64,000 bases of DNA from Verrucomicrobiota bacterium (lineage in GTDB: Bacteria; Verrucomicrobiota; Verrucomicrobiia; Opitutales; UBA953). Positions 8,731-16,451 of this stretch are shown here, piece after piece. The stretch's first letter is position 1, and the number at the start of each line of letters is the position of its first letter. The stretch is from assembly GCA_016871415.1 (NCBI GenBank), contig VHDL01000004.1:1-64000 (forward strand), written 5' to 3'. The notes below the pieces were generated by a model. That model was not told where the DNA came from, searched no databases, and was given only the letters and a program-made list of their open reading frames with translations. The translations under genes and the position numbers were made by a program.

Positions 8731-10128
8731 TCAGGCGCCCTTCTGGCGCTCGTAGAAGTCGTTGATCTTCTTGGCCACGTCGCGGAAGCCCGAGTCGGCC
8801 ATGTAGATGACCTTGTATTCGTCGACCGACTCCTTGGCCTTGCCCATCTTCTCGTAGGCGAGGCCAAGTTCGTAGATGACCTCCTTCTTGAGGTCGTTCA
8901 TCACCTGGATCTCGCCCTTGGCGGCGGTGAGCTGCTCGACAGCGAGGTCGAACTTGCCCGACACCACGAACGCGCGGCCGATGGCGAGCAGGGCCGGCTG
9001 GCGGTATTTCGGGTTGCGCTGGGCGTATTGCAGCTGCTGGACCGACTCGTCCGTGCGGCCGGAGGCGAGGAGCAGGATGCCGAATTCGTAGCGGAAGGAG
9101 TAGTCGTTCGGATAGCGTTCGACCAGACTTGCGGCCGTGCGCAGCCGGTATTCGGCGAGCTCGGACTCAATGGCGGCCAGCTCGGCCTGGGCGGCAGCGT
9201 CGCCCGGTGCGGCGTTGGCGCGTTCCCGAAGCTGCTTCGAGCGGTTCTCGAGCCTCTGGACCACGAGATCGGTCTCCTGCCTTTCGAGCGACGTGTCGGC
9301 CCTGCCGAGCGTCGTGAGACGTCCCCGCTGCAGCCAGGCGATGGCGTTGTCGAGGTCGCCGATGGCGGTGAACTGGCGGACGATGTCACGGTAGAGGTCG
9401 ATGCTGTCGGGCTGTTCCTGCAGCTTCTGGGCGAGCAGGGCGATCTGCTCGGCGGCCGTGGTGGCGTCGGTCACCTTGCGCGCGGCCTGCTCGAGGCGGA
9501 GCGCCTCATCCTTGTCCTTGAGCTTGGACTGGAAGTCGCCCTTGTCCTCCCAGTTGCCCTTCTTCATCGTCTTGTTGACCGAGGCGCGGCGGACGGCCTC
9601 CTGCAGGTCGCCGTTGCCGGGGAAGAGCTTGAGTCCGGCGTCAGCCGCGTGGAGGGCGTTGTCGTATTCTCCGCCCGCGATCCAGGTGTTGGACAGGTCG
9701 ACGTGATGCTGAACCTGCTTGGGGTCGTGGGCGGCGAGCTCCTCGTAGGCGAAGGCCGCGAGCGCGTGAAAGCCGAGCTTCGTTGCGGCGAGGGCGATGG
9801 TCTTGTTGGCGTTGGGGTCGGTGGGCTTCTTGGCCAGCGTGGCCTCGGCTTCGCTGATGGCGGCCACCGGATCGGCCTCGACCGCCTTGGCGATCATGCC
9901 GGAGGTTAGGACGCCGACCACGCCGTCGAAGAGCCCCTTGCGGGTGCCGAGGACGGCCTTCTGGGCCTGGCGGAGCGAGCGGCGCACCTCTACGCAGCCG
10001 GGATTCCGGGACAGGATGCCGGCGAGGATTTCGACGGCGTACTGGGGGTTGGACCGGATTTGCTGGTCCGCCTGACCCACCTGCTTCTGGAGGCGGGGGT
10101 CGAGCTCGTTAAGGGCGACTTTTTTCAT
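8731..10128 (-). CDS. Tetratricopeptide-repeat protein
   Basis: 465 residues from the ATG at 10128 ([13 protein letters not shown]); a TTG two codons upstream is less likely. No signal peptide and no clear membrane segment, apart from a mildly hydrophobic patch near 80 ([12 protein letters not shown]). The rest is a series of helical pairs with TPR spacing, for example [60 protein letters not shown] and [20 protein letters not shown]. Probably a cytosolic protein-interaction scaffold. It lies 52 bases upstream of purA on the same strand. Partner unknown. Confidence 0.8.
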   Translation of the reverse strand: MKKVALNELDPRLQKQVGQADQQIRSNPQYAVEILAGILSRNPGCVEVRRSLRQAQKAVLGTRKGLFDGVVGVLTSGMIAKAVEADPVAAISEAEATLAKKPTDPNANKTIALAATKLGFHALAAFAYEELAAHDPKQVQHHVDLSNTWIAGGEYDNALHAADAGLKLFPGNGDLQEAVRRASVNKTMKKGNWEDKGDFQSKLKDKDEALRLEQAARKVTDATTAAEQIALLAQKLQEQPDSIDLYRDIVRQFTAIGDLDNAIAWLQRGRLTTLGRADTSLERQETDLVVQRLENRSKQLRERANAAPGDAAAQAELAAIESELAEYRLRTAASLVERYPNDYSFRYEFGILLLASGRTDESVQQLQYAQRNPKYRQPALLAIGRAFVVSGKFDLAVEQLTAAKGEIQVMNDLKKEVIYELGLAYEKMGKAKESVDEYKVIYMADSGFRDVAKKINDFYERQKGA

Positions 10129-10180
10129 GAACAAAGGGTCGGGAATGACCCTCGGAAAGTGAGCGTCCCCGGCGAGGGGG

Positions 10181-10642
10181 TCAATCCCTCCTTGCCCCGG
10201 GGTGCCGGAGGTGCCGCCGGAGCGAAGCGCGCAAGGGCGCGGCCACGATGCGCCCCACGCAGGAGGGGCTGCCGCAGAGGCAGTGGTGGGTAAGCGCCTC
10301 GGTCAGGCTGAACCCGTAGTCGAAGGTCACCTCCGTGCCTGCCCGAAGATCCTGCCTTGCCGAGAGCCAGGCCGCACCCTCGGCCTCATCCCAGACCAAG
10401 TCGGCGTTAGGTTCGCAGGAATGGTTAGCCGTCCGGGCCGGGTTGTCTTCCGAAGCACCGTCCAGCCAGAGCCCAGGGCGGACCTCTAGGCCGAAGACCA
10501 TGCCGTCCGAGGGCGGCGGCGGCGTGACCGAGGTCGTGCCGACGTAGCGGACCATCCTTTCGCCGGCGGCGAACGGCTTGGTCGTGAAGAGCCCTTCGCC
10601 CGCGATGGCCGAGCGTCGGCGTTCCGTACTCCGATTCGTCAC
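10181..10642 (-). CDS. SET-domain protein methyltransferase-like
   Basis: 153 residues, essentially a SET domain alone. Visible motifs: GEGLF (SAM-loop start, residues 15-19), the pseudoknot motif ANHSCEPNA, EVTFDYG with the catalytic-site Tyr, and a post-SET-like cysteine cluster CLCGSPSC. SET enzymes transfer methyl from SAM to protein lysines; bacterial targets are mostly unknown. Its start overlaps the gpsA stop by 4 bases (ATGA), so it is the last gene of a panB-gpsA-SET operon and is translationally coupled. Bacterial SET proteins are often seen as acquisitions from eukaryotes, but the base composition here matches its neighbours. Confidence 0.85.
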   Translation of the reverse strand: MTNRSTERRRSAIAGEGLFTTKPFAAGERMVRYVGTTSVTPPPPSDGMVFGLEVRPGLWLDGASEDNPARTANHSCEPNADLVWDEAEGAAWLSARQDLRAGTEVTFDYGFSLTEALTHHCLCGSPSCVGRIVAAPLRASLRRHLRHPGARRD

Positions 10643-11640
10643 GCTTCCGAGCGCAGGTCGCGGGTCATCAGCGCTGTCACGCCCGCGCGGGGATCGAGAC
10701 CTGCGTACATGATGTCATGCAGGCAGAACAGGATGGGAGCGTCGATGCCCTTGGCCTTGGCGAGGCGCGTGAGCGTCTCAGTCGCGCGGTGGCCTTCGAC
10801 CGCCTCCTTGCGGCGCGCCAGCGAGGCCAGCGTCCCGGGCGCGTCGGTGGCCAGTTCCTCGCCGAGCGAACGGTTGCGGCTCCAGGGGCCGTGAGCCGTG
10901 GCCATCAGGTCGCCCACGCCGCCGAGCCCGAGGAACGTCTCGATGCGACCGCCGACCGCCTGACCCACCCGGATCATCTCCTGGAGCCCGCGGGTGAGCA
11001 GCGCGGCCTTGGCGTTGGAGCCCAGGCCGAGTCCGTCGCAGAGCCCGGCGCCTACCGCGTAGACATTCTTGATTGTGCCCCCGATCTCGACGCCCGCCAG
11101 GTCCGAGGACGTGTAGACGCGGAGCGTCGGTCCGCTGACCGCCGACTGGACCTCGCGGAGCAGGTTGTCATCGCGTTCGGCCGCCAGCACCATGGCCGTC
11201 GGCAGCCCGCGCGCCACCTCGTCGGCGTTGCTCGGGCCGCTGAGCGTCGCAACCGGCGTTCCAGGGAACGCCTCGGCGATCATCTCGCTCGGGCGACGCA
11301 GCGTCGTCTGGTCGAGTCCCTTGATGAGCGAAACGGCCATGCGCGGCCGGGCGGTCTTGGCGGCCGGGACGATGCGGGCCAGCAGTTCGGAGAGTCCCTT
11401 GGACGGGCAGGCGAGGAACACCAGGTCCGCGTCCATCAGGGCCGGGGCTGGCTCCAGCCCGATCTGCATGCTGTCGTCGATTGCATGGCCGGGAAGATAG
11501 TCGCGGTTCTCCCGGCAGTCGGAGATGGCGAGGGCCTGTTCGAGGCGGCGTGGCACCAGCGTGACCGTATGGCCCTGCCGGTGGAGGTGAATGGCCATCG
11601 CGGTGCCCCAGGCGCCCGCTCCGAACACGACGCAGTTCAT
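10639..11640 (-). CDS. gpsA: Glycerol-3-phosphate dehydrogenase [NAD(P)+]
   Basis: 333 residues, normal length. Reduces dihydroxyacetone phosphate to sn-glycerol 3-phosphate, the backbone for phospholipids. The N-terminal Rossmann motif is VFGAGAWGTAMAIHL (residues 4-18). The catalytic region includes the conserved IKNVYAVGAGLCDGLGLGSNAKAAL block with the active-site Lys, and LGGVGDLMAT downstream. The ATG overlaps the panB stop by 4 bases and its own stop overlaps the SET gene. Other phospholipid genes (plsY, cdsA) lie far away in the window. Confidence 0.95.
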   Translation of the reverse strand: MNCVVFGAGAWGTAMAIHLHRQGHTVTLVPRRLEQALAISDCRENRDYLPGHAIDDSMQIGLEPAPALMDADLVFLACPSKGLSELLARIVPAAKTARPRMAVSLIKGLDQTTLRRPSEMIAEAFPGTPVATLSGPSNADEVARGLPTAMVLAAERDDNLLREVQSAVSGPTLRVYTSSDLAGVEIGGTIKNVYAVGAGLCDGLGLGSNAKAALLTRGLQEMIRVGQAVGGRIETFLGLGGVGDLMATAHGPWSRNRSLGEELATDAPGTLASLARRKEAVEGHRATETLTRLAKAKGIDAPILFCLHDIMYAGLDPRAGVTALMTRDLRSEA

Positions 11641-12401
11641 GGGGAAGATCGGCGGACCTTGGCGGCCCAGCGGCGGATGGCGGCGACTGCGTCGCGGTGG
11701 AGCCGGGCTTCCGGCCGTGCGAAGGGCGGCGGCGCGGGCGTGAGGCCCAGCAGGTCATGGATGACGAGGATCTGTCCGTCGCAGCCCCGGCCGGAGCCAA
11801 TGCCGATCGTCGGGATGCCGACCGCCGCGGTGATTTCGGGCATGAAGGAAGCGTCGACGCACTCGACGACCATCGCGAAGGCGCCGGCCGCCTCGATTGC
11901 CCGTGCGTCCATGAGGATCGAGGCACGTTCCGAAAGCGTGACCCCCTGCTTGCGGAGCCCCTTGGAACGGGATCGTTGCGGGAGCAGCCCCACGTGACCC
12001 ATGATCGGGATTCCAGCGTCGACGAGCTTGGCGACCGATTTGGCGAGCGAGGCGCCGCCCTCGATTTTGACCGCCTGGGCGCCGCCTTCCTGAAGCAGCC
12101 TACGGCAGGCGTCCAGAAGCCGGCCGAAGCTCTCATGGGCCACCCCGAAGGGCAGGTCGGCGACCACCAGCCGGTCCGGCGTCGTCCGGCTGACCGCGGC
12201 CGTATGGTGGAGCATTATGTCCAGCGTGACCCCCACCGTGTCCGGAAGCCCCAGGACCACGTTTCCGAGCGAATCTCCGACCAGGATGAGGTCGGCGCCC
12301 CCCTCGGCGGCCATGCGGGCCGTCGGGGCGTCATAGGCCGTCAGGCAAACGACGGGCCGGACCCCCTTGAGGGCGCGGACGGACCTGGCGATGGACTTCA
12401 C
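11637..12401 (-). CDS. panB: 3-Methyl-2-oxobutanoate hydroxymethyltransferase
   Basis: 254 residues, the usual PanB size. Transfers a hydroxymethyl group from 5,10-methylene-THF to ketoisovalerate, the first committed step to pantothenate/CoA. Family signatures: CLTAYDAPTARMA near the N-terminus, LVGDSLGNVVLG (metal-binding Asp), VVADLPFG, VKIEGG, MGHVGLLPQ, and IGIGSGRGCDGQILVIHDLLG near the C-terminus. First gene of the panB-gpsA-SET operon; divergent from the small membrane-protein gene at 12467, leaving about 65 bases for both promoters. Confidence 0.95.
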   Translation of the reverse strand: MKSIARSVRALKGVRPVVCLTAYDAPTARMAAEGGADLILVGDSLGNVVLGLPDTVGVTLDIMLHHTAAVSRTTPDRLVVADLPFGVAHESFGRLLDACRRLLQEGGAQAVKIEGGASLAKSVAKLVDAGIPIMGHVGLLPQRSRSKGLRKQGVTLSERASILMDARAIEAAGAFAMVVECVDASFMPEITAAVGIPTIGIGSGRGCDGQILVIHDLLGLTPAPPPFARPEARLHRDAVAAIRRWAAKVRRSSP

Positions 12402-12466
12402 GTCGAAGGGACTACCCGCGTAGCCTTCGCTTGTAAAGCGTCTGGGAGAGGTTCATAGAGGAAGCG

Positions 12467-12733
12467 ATGGTCCGATTGCTCGATGCCCGCCGTTGGAAAC
12501 GCCGCGATTACCGCGAGGGCGCCTACGTGCACCGGGACCTTTCCGATCAGACCGTGCTTCCGTGGTACGTGCGGATGAGGATCTCCTTCTCTTCGGAGTA
12601 CGGCGCCAACCATGCCGACCTCGATGAAGCCGGCGCGAGGGTGCGTCGTCGCCGCATCTTCCTGGCTGCGCTCGCCCTGGTCGCGGGATGGCTGCTTGCG
12701 CAGAGCCTTCCCGGCTGGGAGTTCTTCGACTGA
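12467..12733 (+). CDS. Small single-pass membrane protein
   Basis: 88 residues. A good Shine-Dalgarno sequence (AGAGGAAG) sits 4-5 bases before the ATG at 12467. The N-terminal 60 residues are charged and Arg/Asp-rich; residues about 63-80 (IFLALALVAGWLLAQSL-like) form one hydrophobic helix preceded by RVRRRR, so the N-terminal part should be cytoplasmic. Ends 8 bases before the convergent phosphoesterase gene. No family recognised; called real on the ribosome-binding site, the hydrophobic segment and the lack of a better frame. Confidence 0.6.
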   Translation: MVRLLDARRWKRRDYREGAYVHRDLSDQTVLPWYVRMRISFSSEYGANHADLDEAGARVRRRRIFLAALALVAGWLLAQSLPGWEFFD

Positions 12734-12741
12734 GCGATTCC

Positions 12742-13665
12742 TCAGGTCCGCGCCTTCCAGCCGAAGTCGCGGTAGTTCCAGTCGAACGTGCCGTCGGAAC
12801 GGCAGGTGATGACGCCGTAGCCCTCCGGCTTGCCGAAGACTGGCCCCTTCCACCACATTCCTGAAACGGCGCCGCCCTGGATGTAGGCGATCCTGCCGAT
12901 CTCGATGCGCTCCACGACGTGGCCGTGCCCGCTGAGCACCAACCGTACGTCATGCTGGTCGAAGAGCTTCCTGAATTCGTGCACATTGCCCACGAGCGCC
13001 TTGGCGTCCAGCCGCGCCGTCGGACCGGAGTGCACCTGGTGCCAGACGGAGTAGAAGGGGATGTGCGTCACGATGACCGTGGGCATGCCCCGGCCTGGTC
13101 CGGCGAGGTCGGCGCGAAGCCAGGCCAGCTGTTCCTCGTCGATCCAGCCCCGGTACGAGCGCGTCGCGGCGTCGTAGCCCACCGAGTCGAGCAGCACGAA
13201 GCGCCAGCCGCGGTGACTGAAGCTGCGGTACGTGCGTCCGCGCCCGTAGCGTTCGGCGAAGAGCTTCTTACCGAAGTCGTGATGGGCGTCCGGAACGAGC
13301 CCCTTCGCCGACCATCCCACGACGTCGTGATTACCGAGCGTGTGATGGACTGGCAGCTCGAGACCGCGCATGCACTCATCAAAAAGCCCGAACTCCATCC
13401 GCGATCGTTCCAGCCCCACATCGAGGGCATCCATGACGAGATCCCCGCCCGTGATGGCGAAATCGGGCCTTTTCGCCAGCGCGTTGACCGAGCGGACGCA
13501 GAGCCGCAGCCCGTCCGTGGCCCCGCGTTCGGGCTGCACGTGCATGTCCGTCAGGAAGGCGAAGTCGAACGACTCCGCGTTGGCGGAGCCGGACGGGGAC
13601 GTGCAGCCCTGGCCGAGCGCCGCTAGGCCGGCGGTGGCGAGGAACTGGCGTCGCGTGAAGCTCAC
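12742..13665 (-). CDS. Exported metallophosphoesterase (Tat-type signal)
   Basis: 307 residues from a GTG at 13665, chosen because it lies one base after the lpxI stop and gives VSFTRRQFLATAGLAAL, a twin-arginine-like signal peptide. Calcineurin-type metal motifs are all present: DMH in FLTDMHVQ, GGD in ITGGDLVMD, GNHD in TLGNHDVVG, the single His in VTHIPFY and GHGH in SGHGHVVER. Predicted to hydrolyse a phosphomonoester or diester outside the cytoplasm; substrate unknown. It follows lpxI in the same operon, so a role in envelope phosphate ester turnover is possible but unproven. Confidence 0.88.
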   Translation of the reverse strand: MSFTRRQFLATAGLAALGQGCTSPSGSANAESFDFAFLTDMHVQPERGATDGLRLCVRSVNALAKRPDFAITGGDLVMDALDVGLERSRMEFGLFDECMRGLELPVHHTLGNHDVVGWSAKGLVPDAHHDFGKKLFAERYGRGRTYRSFSHRGWRFVLLDSVGYDAATRSYRGWIDEEQLAWLRADLAGPGRGMPTVIVTHIPFYSVWHQVHSGPTARLDAKALVGNVHEFRKLFDQHDVRLVLSGHGHVVERIEIGRIAYIQGGAVSGMWWKGPVFGKPEGYGVITCRSDGTFDWNYRDFGWKART

Positions 13666-13666
13666 T

Positions 13667-14524
13667 TCAGGCCGCGGGAGGGAAGCCGCTGAGCTCGATG
13701 CCGAGCTCCCTGGCGCGGGCGATGACCGCGGGACGGTCAATTATGAGCACGCCGTCGGCCTCGAGCGAGGCGCGCATCACCTTGCCTTCCGCCATGCATT
13801 CCAGCGTCCTCAGCCCGAAGCAGGGGACGTCGAAGCGCCAGTCCTGCCCGCTCTTGGAGGCCTTGGTGAGGAGCATCTCCTTGCCGCCGGTGACGGCGCA
13901 GCGGCGCAGCATTTCGTCCGTGCCTTCGAAGGCTTCGACTGCGATGACCGTGCCCTTAGCGGTGACGACCGACTGCCCGACGTCGAGCCGGGCCATCTCG
14001 CGCGCTATACACATGCCGAAGGAGATCTCCGGAGCCTCGGCGCCGAAGTTCCGTCCCGTCATGCATCCTACCGAGGCCAGGTGGTCGTCGAGGAAGACGC
14101 GGGCGTCGAGCATGAGCACGCCGGCGGATTCAATCTCTGCGGAGACCGCGCCGAAGATCGTCTCCGCATTGCGTTCCTTCAGCCGGGCCAGCAGGGCGAC
14201 CAGCCTGAGGTCGGGCACCATCCCGGAGAACAGCTTGCGGGGCGTGACCTGTCCGGCCATCACCGCGCCCGCTGCCCCCAGTTCCTTGAGCGAATCGATG
14301 AGACGGCCGAGCTTGCCGACTGCGACCGAGCGCCGGCGGGATTCCGGGAAAGCGTCGAAGAGCGCCGGGTCCGTCTCCTCCTCGAAGGCGACGAGGGCGA
14401 CCTGGGCGCCCCGGGCTCTGGCGCATTCTGCGAGCAGGGCGGGGTAGCGTCCCTTACCGGCGATGATGGCCACGGTCTTCTCCGGACCGAAGTCGCTGGG
14501 CAGGAAGCGTGTGGCCGGCGCCAT
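13667..14524 (-). CDS. lpxI: UDP-2,3-diacylglucosamine diphosphatase LpxI
   Basis: 285 residues from the ATG at 14524; longer open frame upstream is antisense to nadD. LpxI cleaves UDP-2,3-diacylglucosamine to lipid X in lipid A synthesis and replaces LpxH in many non-enteric bacteria. Recognised by the DUF1009 pattern: AIIAGKGRYPALLAECARARG at the N-terminus, GRLIDSLKELGAAGAVMAGQVTPRKLF in the middle, then the C-terminal block DVGQSVVTAKGTVIAVEAFEGTDEML, KASKSGQDWRFDVPCFGLRTLE and ADGVLIID. Indicates an LPS-bearing Gram-negative cell. Divergent from nadD. Confidence 0.93.
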   Translation of the reverse strand: MAPATRFLPSDFGPEKTVAIIAGKGRYPALLAECARARGAQVALVAFEEETDPALFDAFPESRRRSVAVGKLGRLIDSLKELGAAGAVMAGQVTPRKLFSGMVPDLRLVALLARLKERNAETIFGAVSAEIESAGVLMLDARVFLDDHLASVGCMTGRNFGAEAPEISFGMCIAREMARLDVGQSVVTAKGTVIAVEAFEGTDEMLRRCAVTGGKEMLLTKASKSGQDWRFDVPCFGLRTLECMAEGKVMRASLEADGVLIIDRPAVIARARELGIELSGFPPAA

Positions 14525-14605
14525 GACGCATAGTCGGCGCCGTCCCATCCGGGGACAAGCCTGCTTTGGGTTGCCTCGGCTGCCGGGCACGCAAGATGGA
14601 GGCCG

Positions 14606-15196
14606 ATGTCCGTCAAGCTCGGCATACTCGGGGGCACCTTCGATCCGCCCCATCTCGGACACGTTGCGGCGGCGGACGCCGCGTGGCGCTCGCTGGGACT
14701 CGACGCCGTGCACGTCGTGCCGGCAGGACGGTCGCCCTTGCGCGATGCCTCGCCGAGGGCCTCGGACTCGGACCGCCTGGCCATGGCCGCGCTCGCCTTC
14801 GCCGACCGTCCCTGGGCCAGGGTCGACGCGCGCGAGATGAGGCGGGGCGGCATGAGTTGGTCAATCGACACCGCCCGCGAACTTACGGCGGACCATCTCG
14901 GCGCCGAACTCCACTGGATCCTGGGTTCGGACCAGCTCGTGCGTCTCGACTGTTGGAAGGACGCCGCGGACCTGTGCCGCCTCGTGACGTTCGCCGTCTT
15001 CCCGCGTTCCGGCCTGCGTGCGGACGTCCCCGCTACCTTGCGCGGTCTCGCGAAGGTCGTCGTGCTGCCCGCGCCGGAGGAGCCCTGGTCCTCGACCGCG
15101 ATCCGCGAATCACTGCGTGCGGGAGGCCGGGCCGGAAACGGCTTGCCCCGGGCCGTGGTGACATTCATCGAAGAGCGCGGACTTTACCGCGACTGA
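14606..15196 (+). CDS. nadD: Nicotinate-nucleotide adenylyltransferase
   Basis: 196 residues. Makes deamido-NAD from nicotinate mononucleotide and ATP. The nucleotidyltransferase signature GILGGTFDPPHLGHV is at residues 6-20 with both HxGH-motif histidines (His16, His19); WSIDTARELT and the ILGSDQLVRLDCWKDA block are typical of NadD, and SSTAIRESLR is the C-terminal ISST motif variant. Ends 2 bases before rsfS, the usual nadD-rsfS pair. Confidence 0.95.
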   Translation: MSVKLGILGGTFDPPHLGHVAAADAAWRSLGLDAVHVVPAGRSPLRDASPRASDSDRLAMAALAFADRPWARVDAREMRRGGMSWSIDTARELTADHLGAELHWILGSDQLVRLDCWKDAADLCRLVTFAVFPRSGLRADVPATLRGLAKVVVLPAPEEPWSSTAIRESLRAGGRAGNGLPRAVVTFIEERGLYRD

Positions 15197-15198
15197 AC

Positions 15199-15714
15199 AT
15201 GCCCTCTGCCAAGAAGAAGCCCGCCTCCCAGAAGCCCCTCCGCAAGGTCGGCACGAAGCCCGTGGCCAAGCCCGCGAGGCGTGCTCCCGCCAAGCCCGTC
15301 GCCTCCAAGGCGCGTGGTAGCTCAGCCGCGCCCGTCAAGGCGCCGGCGCAGCCCGTGCCCGTGCCGCCCGCGCACGTCGTGGCGGCCGTTAGGGCCCTGG
15401 ATGACAAGAAGGCGGAGGCCGTCCGCGTCCTGCGCCTCGGACAGCTGTCTTCCGTGGCCGACTGGCTCGTCGTCGCCACCGGTAATTCCGAGCCCCATCT
15501 GCGCGCCCTGCGCATCGAGCTTGAGCGTTCCCTGGACGAATCCGGTTCTCCGGCGCGGGGCATCGAGTCGCATAAGGATAGCGGCTGGACCGTCGTGGAC
15601 GCCTTTGACGTCATCTTCCACCTCTTCCGTGATGACGTGCGCCGCGACTACGCCCTTGAGTCCCTCTGGAAGGACGGACTCGACGTGCCGGTGTCGGCCA
15701 TGCTCAAGGCCTGA
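15199..15714 (+). CDS. rsfS: Ribosomal silencing factor RsfS with basic N-terminal extension
   Basis: 171 residues from the ATG at 15199. RsfS binds uL14 and prevents 30S/50S joining in slow growth. The conserved core (residues about 60-171) reads LDDKKAEAVRVLRLGQLSSVADWLVVATGNSEPHLRAL ... HKDSGWTVVDAFDVIFHLF in separate parts, with the terminal RDDVRRDYALESLW. The first ~58 residues are a Lys/Ala/Pro-rich tail absent from most RsfS proteins; low-complexity basic tails can bind RNA, which is inference. Cotranscribed with nadD. Confidence 0.92.
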   Translation: MPSAKKKPASQKPLRKVGTKPVAKPARRAPAKPVASKARGSSAAPVKAPAQPVPVPPAHVVAAVRALDDKKAEAVRVLRLGQLSSVADWLVVATGNSEPHLRALRIELERSLDESGSPARGIESHKDSGWTVVDAFDVIFHLFRDDVRRDYALESLWKDGLDVPVSAMLKA

Positions 15715-15724
15715 GGCACCGGCC

Positions 15725-15801
15725 TGGTGGTAGCGGGCGGGATCGAACCGCCGACCTAGGGCTTATGAGTCCCTCGCTCTAACCAACTGAGCTACGCTAC
15801 C
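15725..15801 (-). tRNA. tRNA with CAT anticodon (probably elongator tRNA-Met)
   Basis: On the minus strand the sequence folds as a cloverleaf: acceptor GGTAGCG paired with CGCTACC, D-arm GCTC-AGTTGGTTA-GAGC, anticodon loop CTCATAA (anticodon CAT), T-arm GGCGG-TTCGATC-CCGCC, and an encoded CCA end. The anticodon stem AGGGA/GCCCT has one A-G mismatch next to the loop. CAT anticodon with this loop fits elongator Met; an Ile tRNA with lysidine-modified CAT cannot be excluded by eye. The G1-C72 pair excludes the initiator, which usually has a mismatch there. Confidence 0.9.
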
Positions 15802-15858
15802 GTTTGGCCGGGTGCGGAGTTCACCTGCAGGTGGCCTCTCCGTCAAGCCCTTAGCGGT

Positions 15859-16446
15859 TCAGGAGCCTCCCTTGAGGAACCAGAACATGACCAGCCAGAA
15901 GGCCAGTCCGAGCACGGCCAGCATGACGGACAGCCTGCCCTGGGCCTGCCTGAGTTCGCCCAGCCCCTCGTGGTCCAGCACCGAGCCTACGCGCCTCACC
16001 ATGGCGACCGGCAGCAGGCTCCCGACGAGCGAGCAGAAGGTCAGCAGCACGAAGCGGGACAGCGGCTGCGTCTCCGGCACCGCCAGCACCCACAGCCAGA
16101 CCAGCAGTCCGAAGGCGGGCGGGAGCAGGAAGGTGGAGCCGCACCAGAGGTAGCCTTCCCGCACGGCGCGCTCAATGGAGTCATCCGACGTCCGTCTCCC
16201 CGCTGCGACGTCGTCTTGGCGGTCGGCCTCACGGGTCTCCGTGCCGGCCATCGCCGAGGGGGCGCTTTCAGACTTGGGGTGCGTCCCGCGAAGGAATTCC
16301 CGCACCGTGATCCAGCGGCCTTCCGCCTCGACCGAATGGGCGAGGCTGACCTCCCCCGCGCGAAGCATGTCGATGATGACCGAGGCGGGGAAGGGGCCGC
16401 TGACGGCGCCTTTCCAACGAATCCTATGGGTGCCTTCGAAGCGCAT
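15859..16446 (-). CDS. GYF_2-domain membrane protein, last gene of the GTPase operon
   Basis: 195 residues from the ATG at 16446 (MRFEGTHRIRWKG), 5 bases after the stop of the 970-residue gene. Residues about 5-55 form a GYF_2-like module (IRWKGAVSGPF...AGEVSLAHSVEAEGRWITVREFL). A linker follows, then at least three hydrophobic segments: LPPAFGLLVWLWVLAV, FVLLTFCSLVGSLLPVAMV and LSVMLAVLGLAFWLVMFWFL. Probably an inner-membrane adaptor whose cytosolic GYF_2 head binds proline-rich ligands; the GAP1-like protein of the same operon has a ten-proline run. That pairing is inference. Confidence 0.75.
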   Translation of the reverse strand: MRFEGTHRIRWKGAVSGPFPASVIIDMLRAGEVSLAHSVEAEGRWITVREFLRGTHPKSESAPSAMAGTETREADRQDDVAAGRRTSDDSIERAVREGYLWCGSTFLLPPAFGLLVWLWVLAVPETQPLSRFVLLTFCSLVGSLLPVAMVRRVGSVLDHEGLGELRQAQGRLSVMLAVLGLAFWLVMFWFLKGGS

Positions 16447-16451
16447 GCGGG

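Noticed and set aside
12398-12856. 152-codon minus-strand frame opposite the small membrane protein gene
   Set aside because: Spans two genes' ends and reads as Arg/Gly/Pro shadow; the plus-strand frame has a good ribosome-binding site and a TM helix.
14566-15198. N-terminal extension of the RsfS frame upstream of 15199
   Set aside because: The extra 211 codons overlap nadD in another frame and have Arg/Gly shadow composition.
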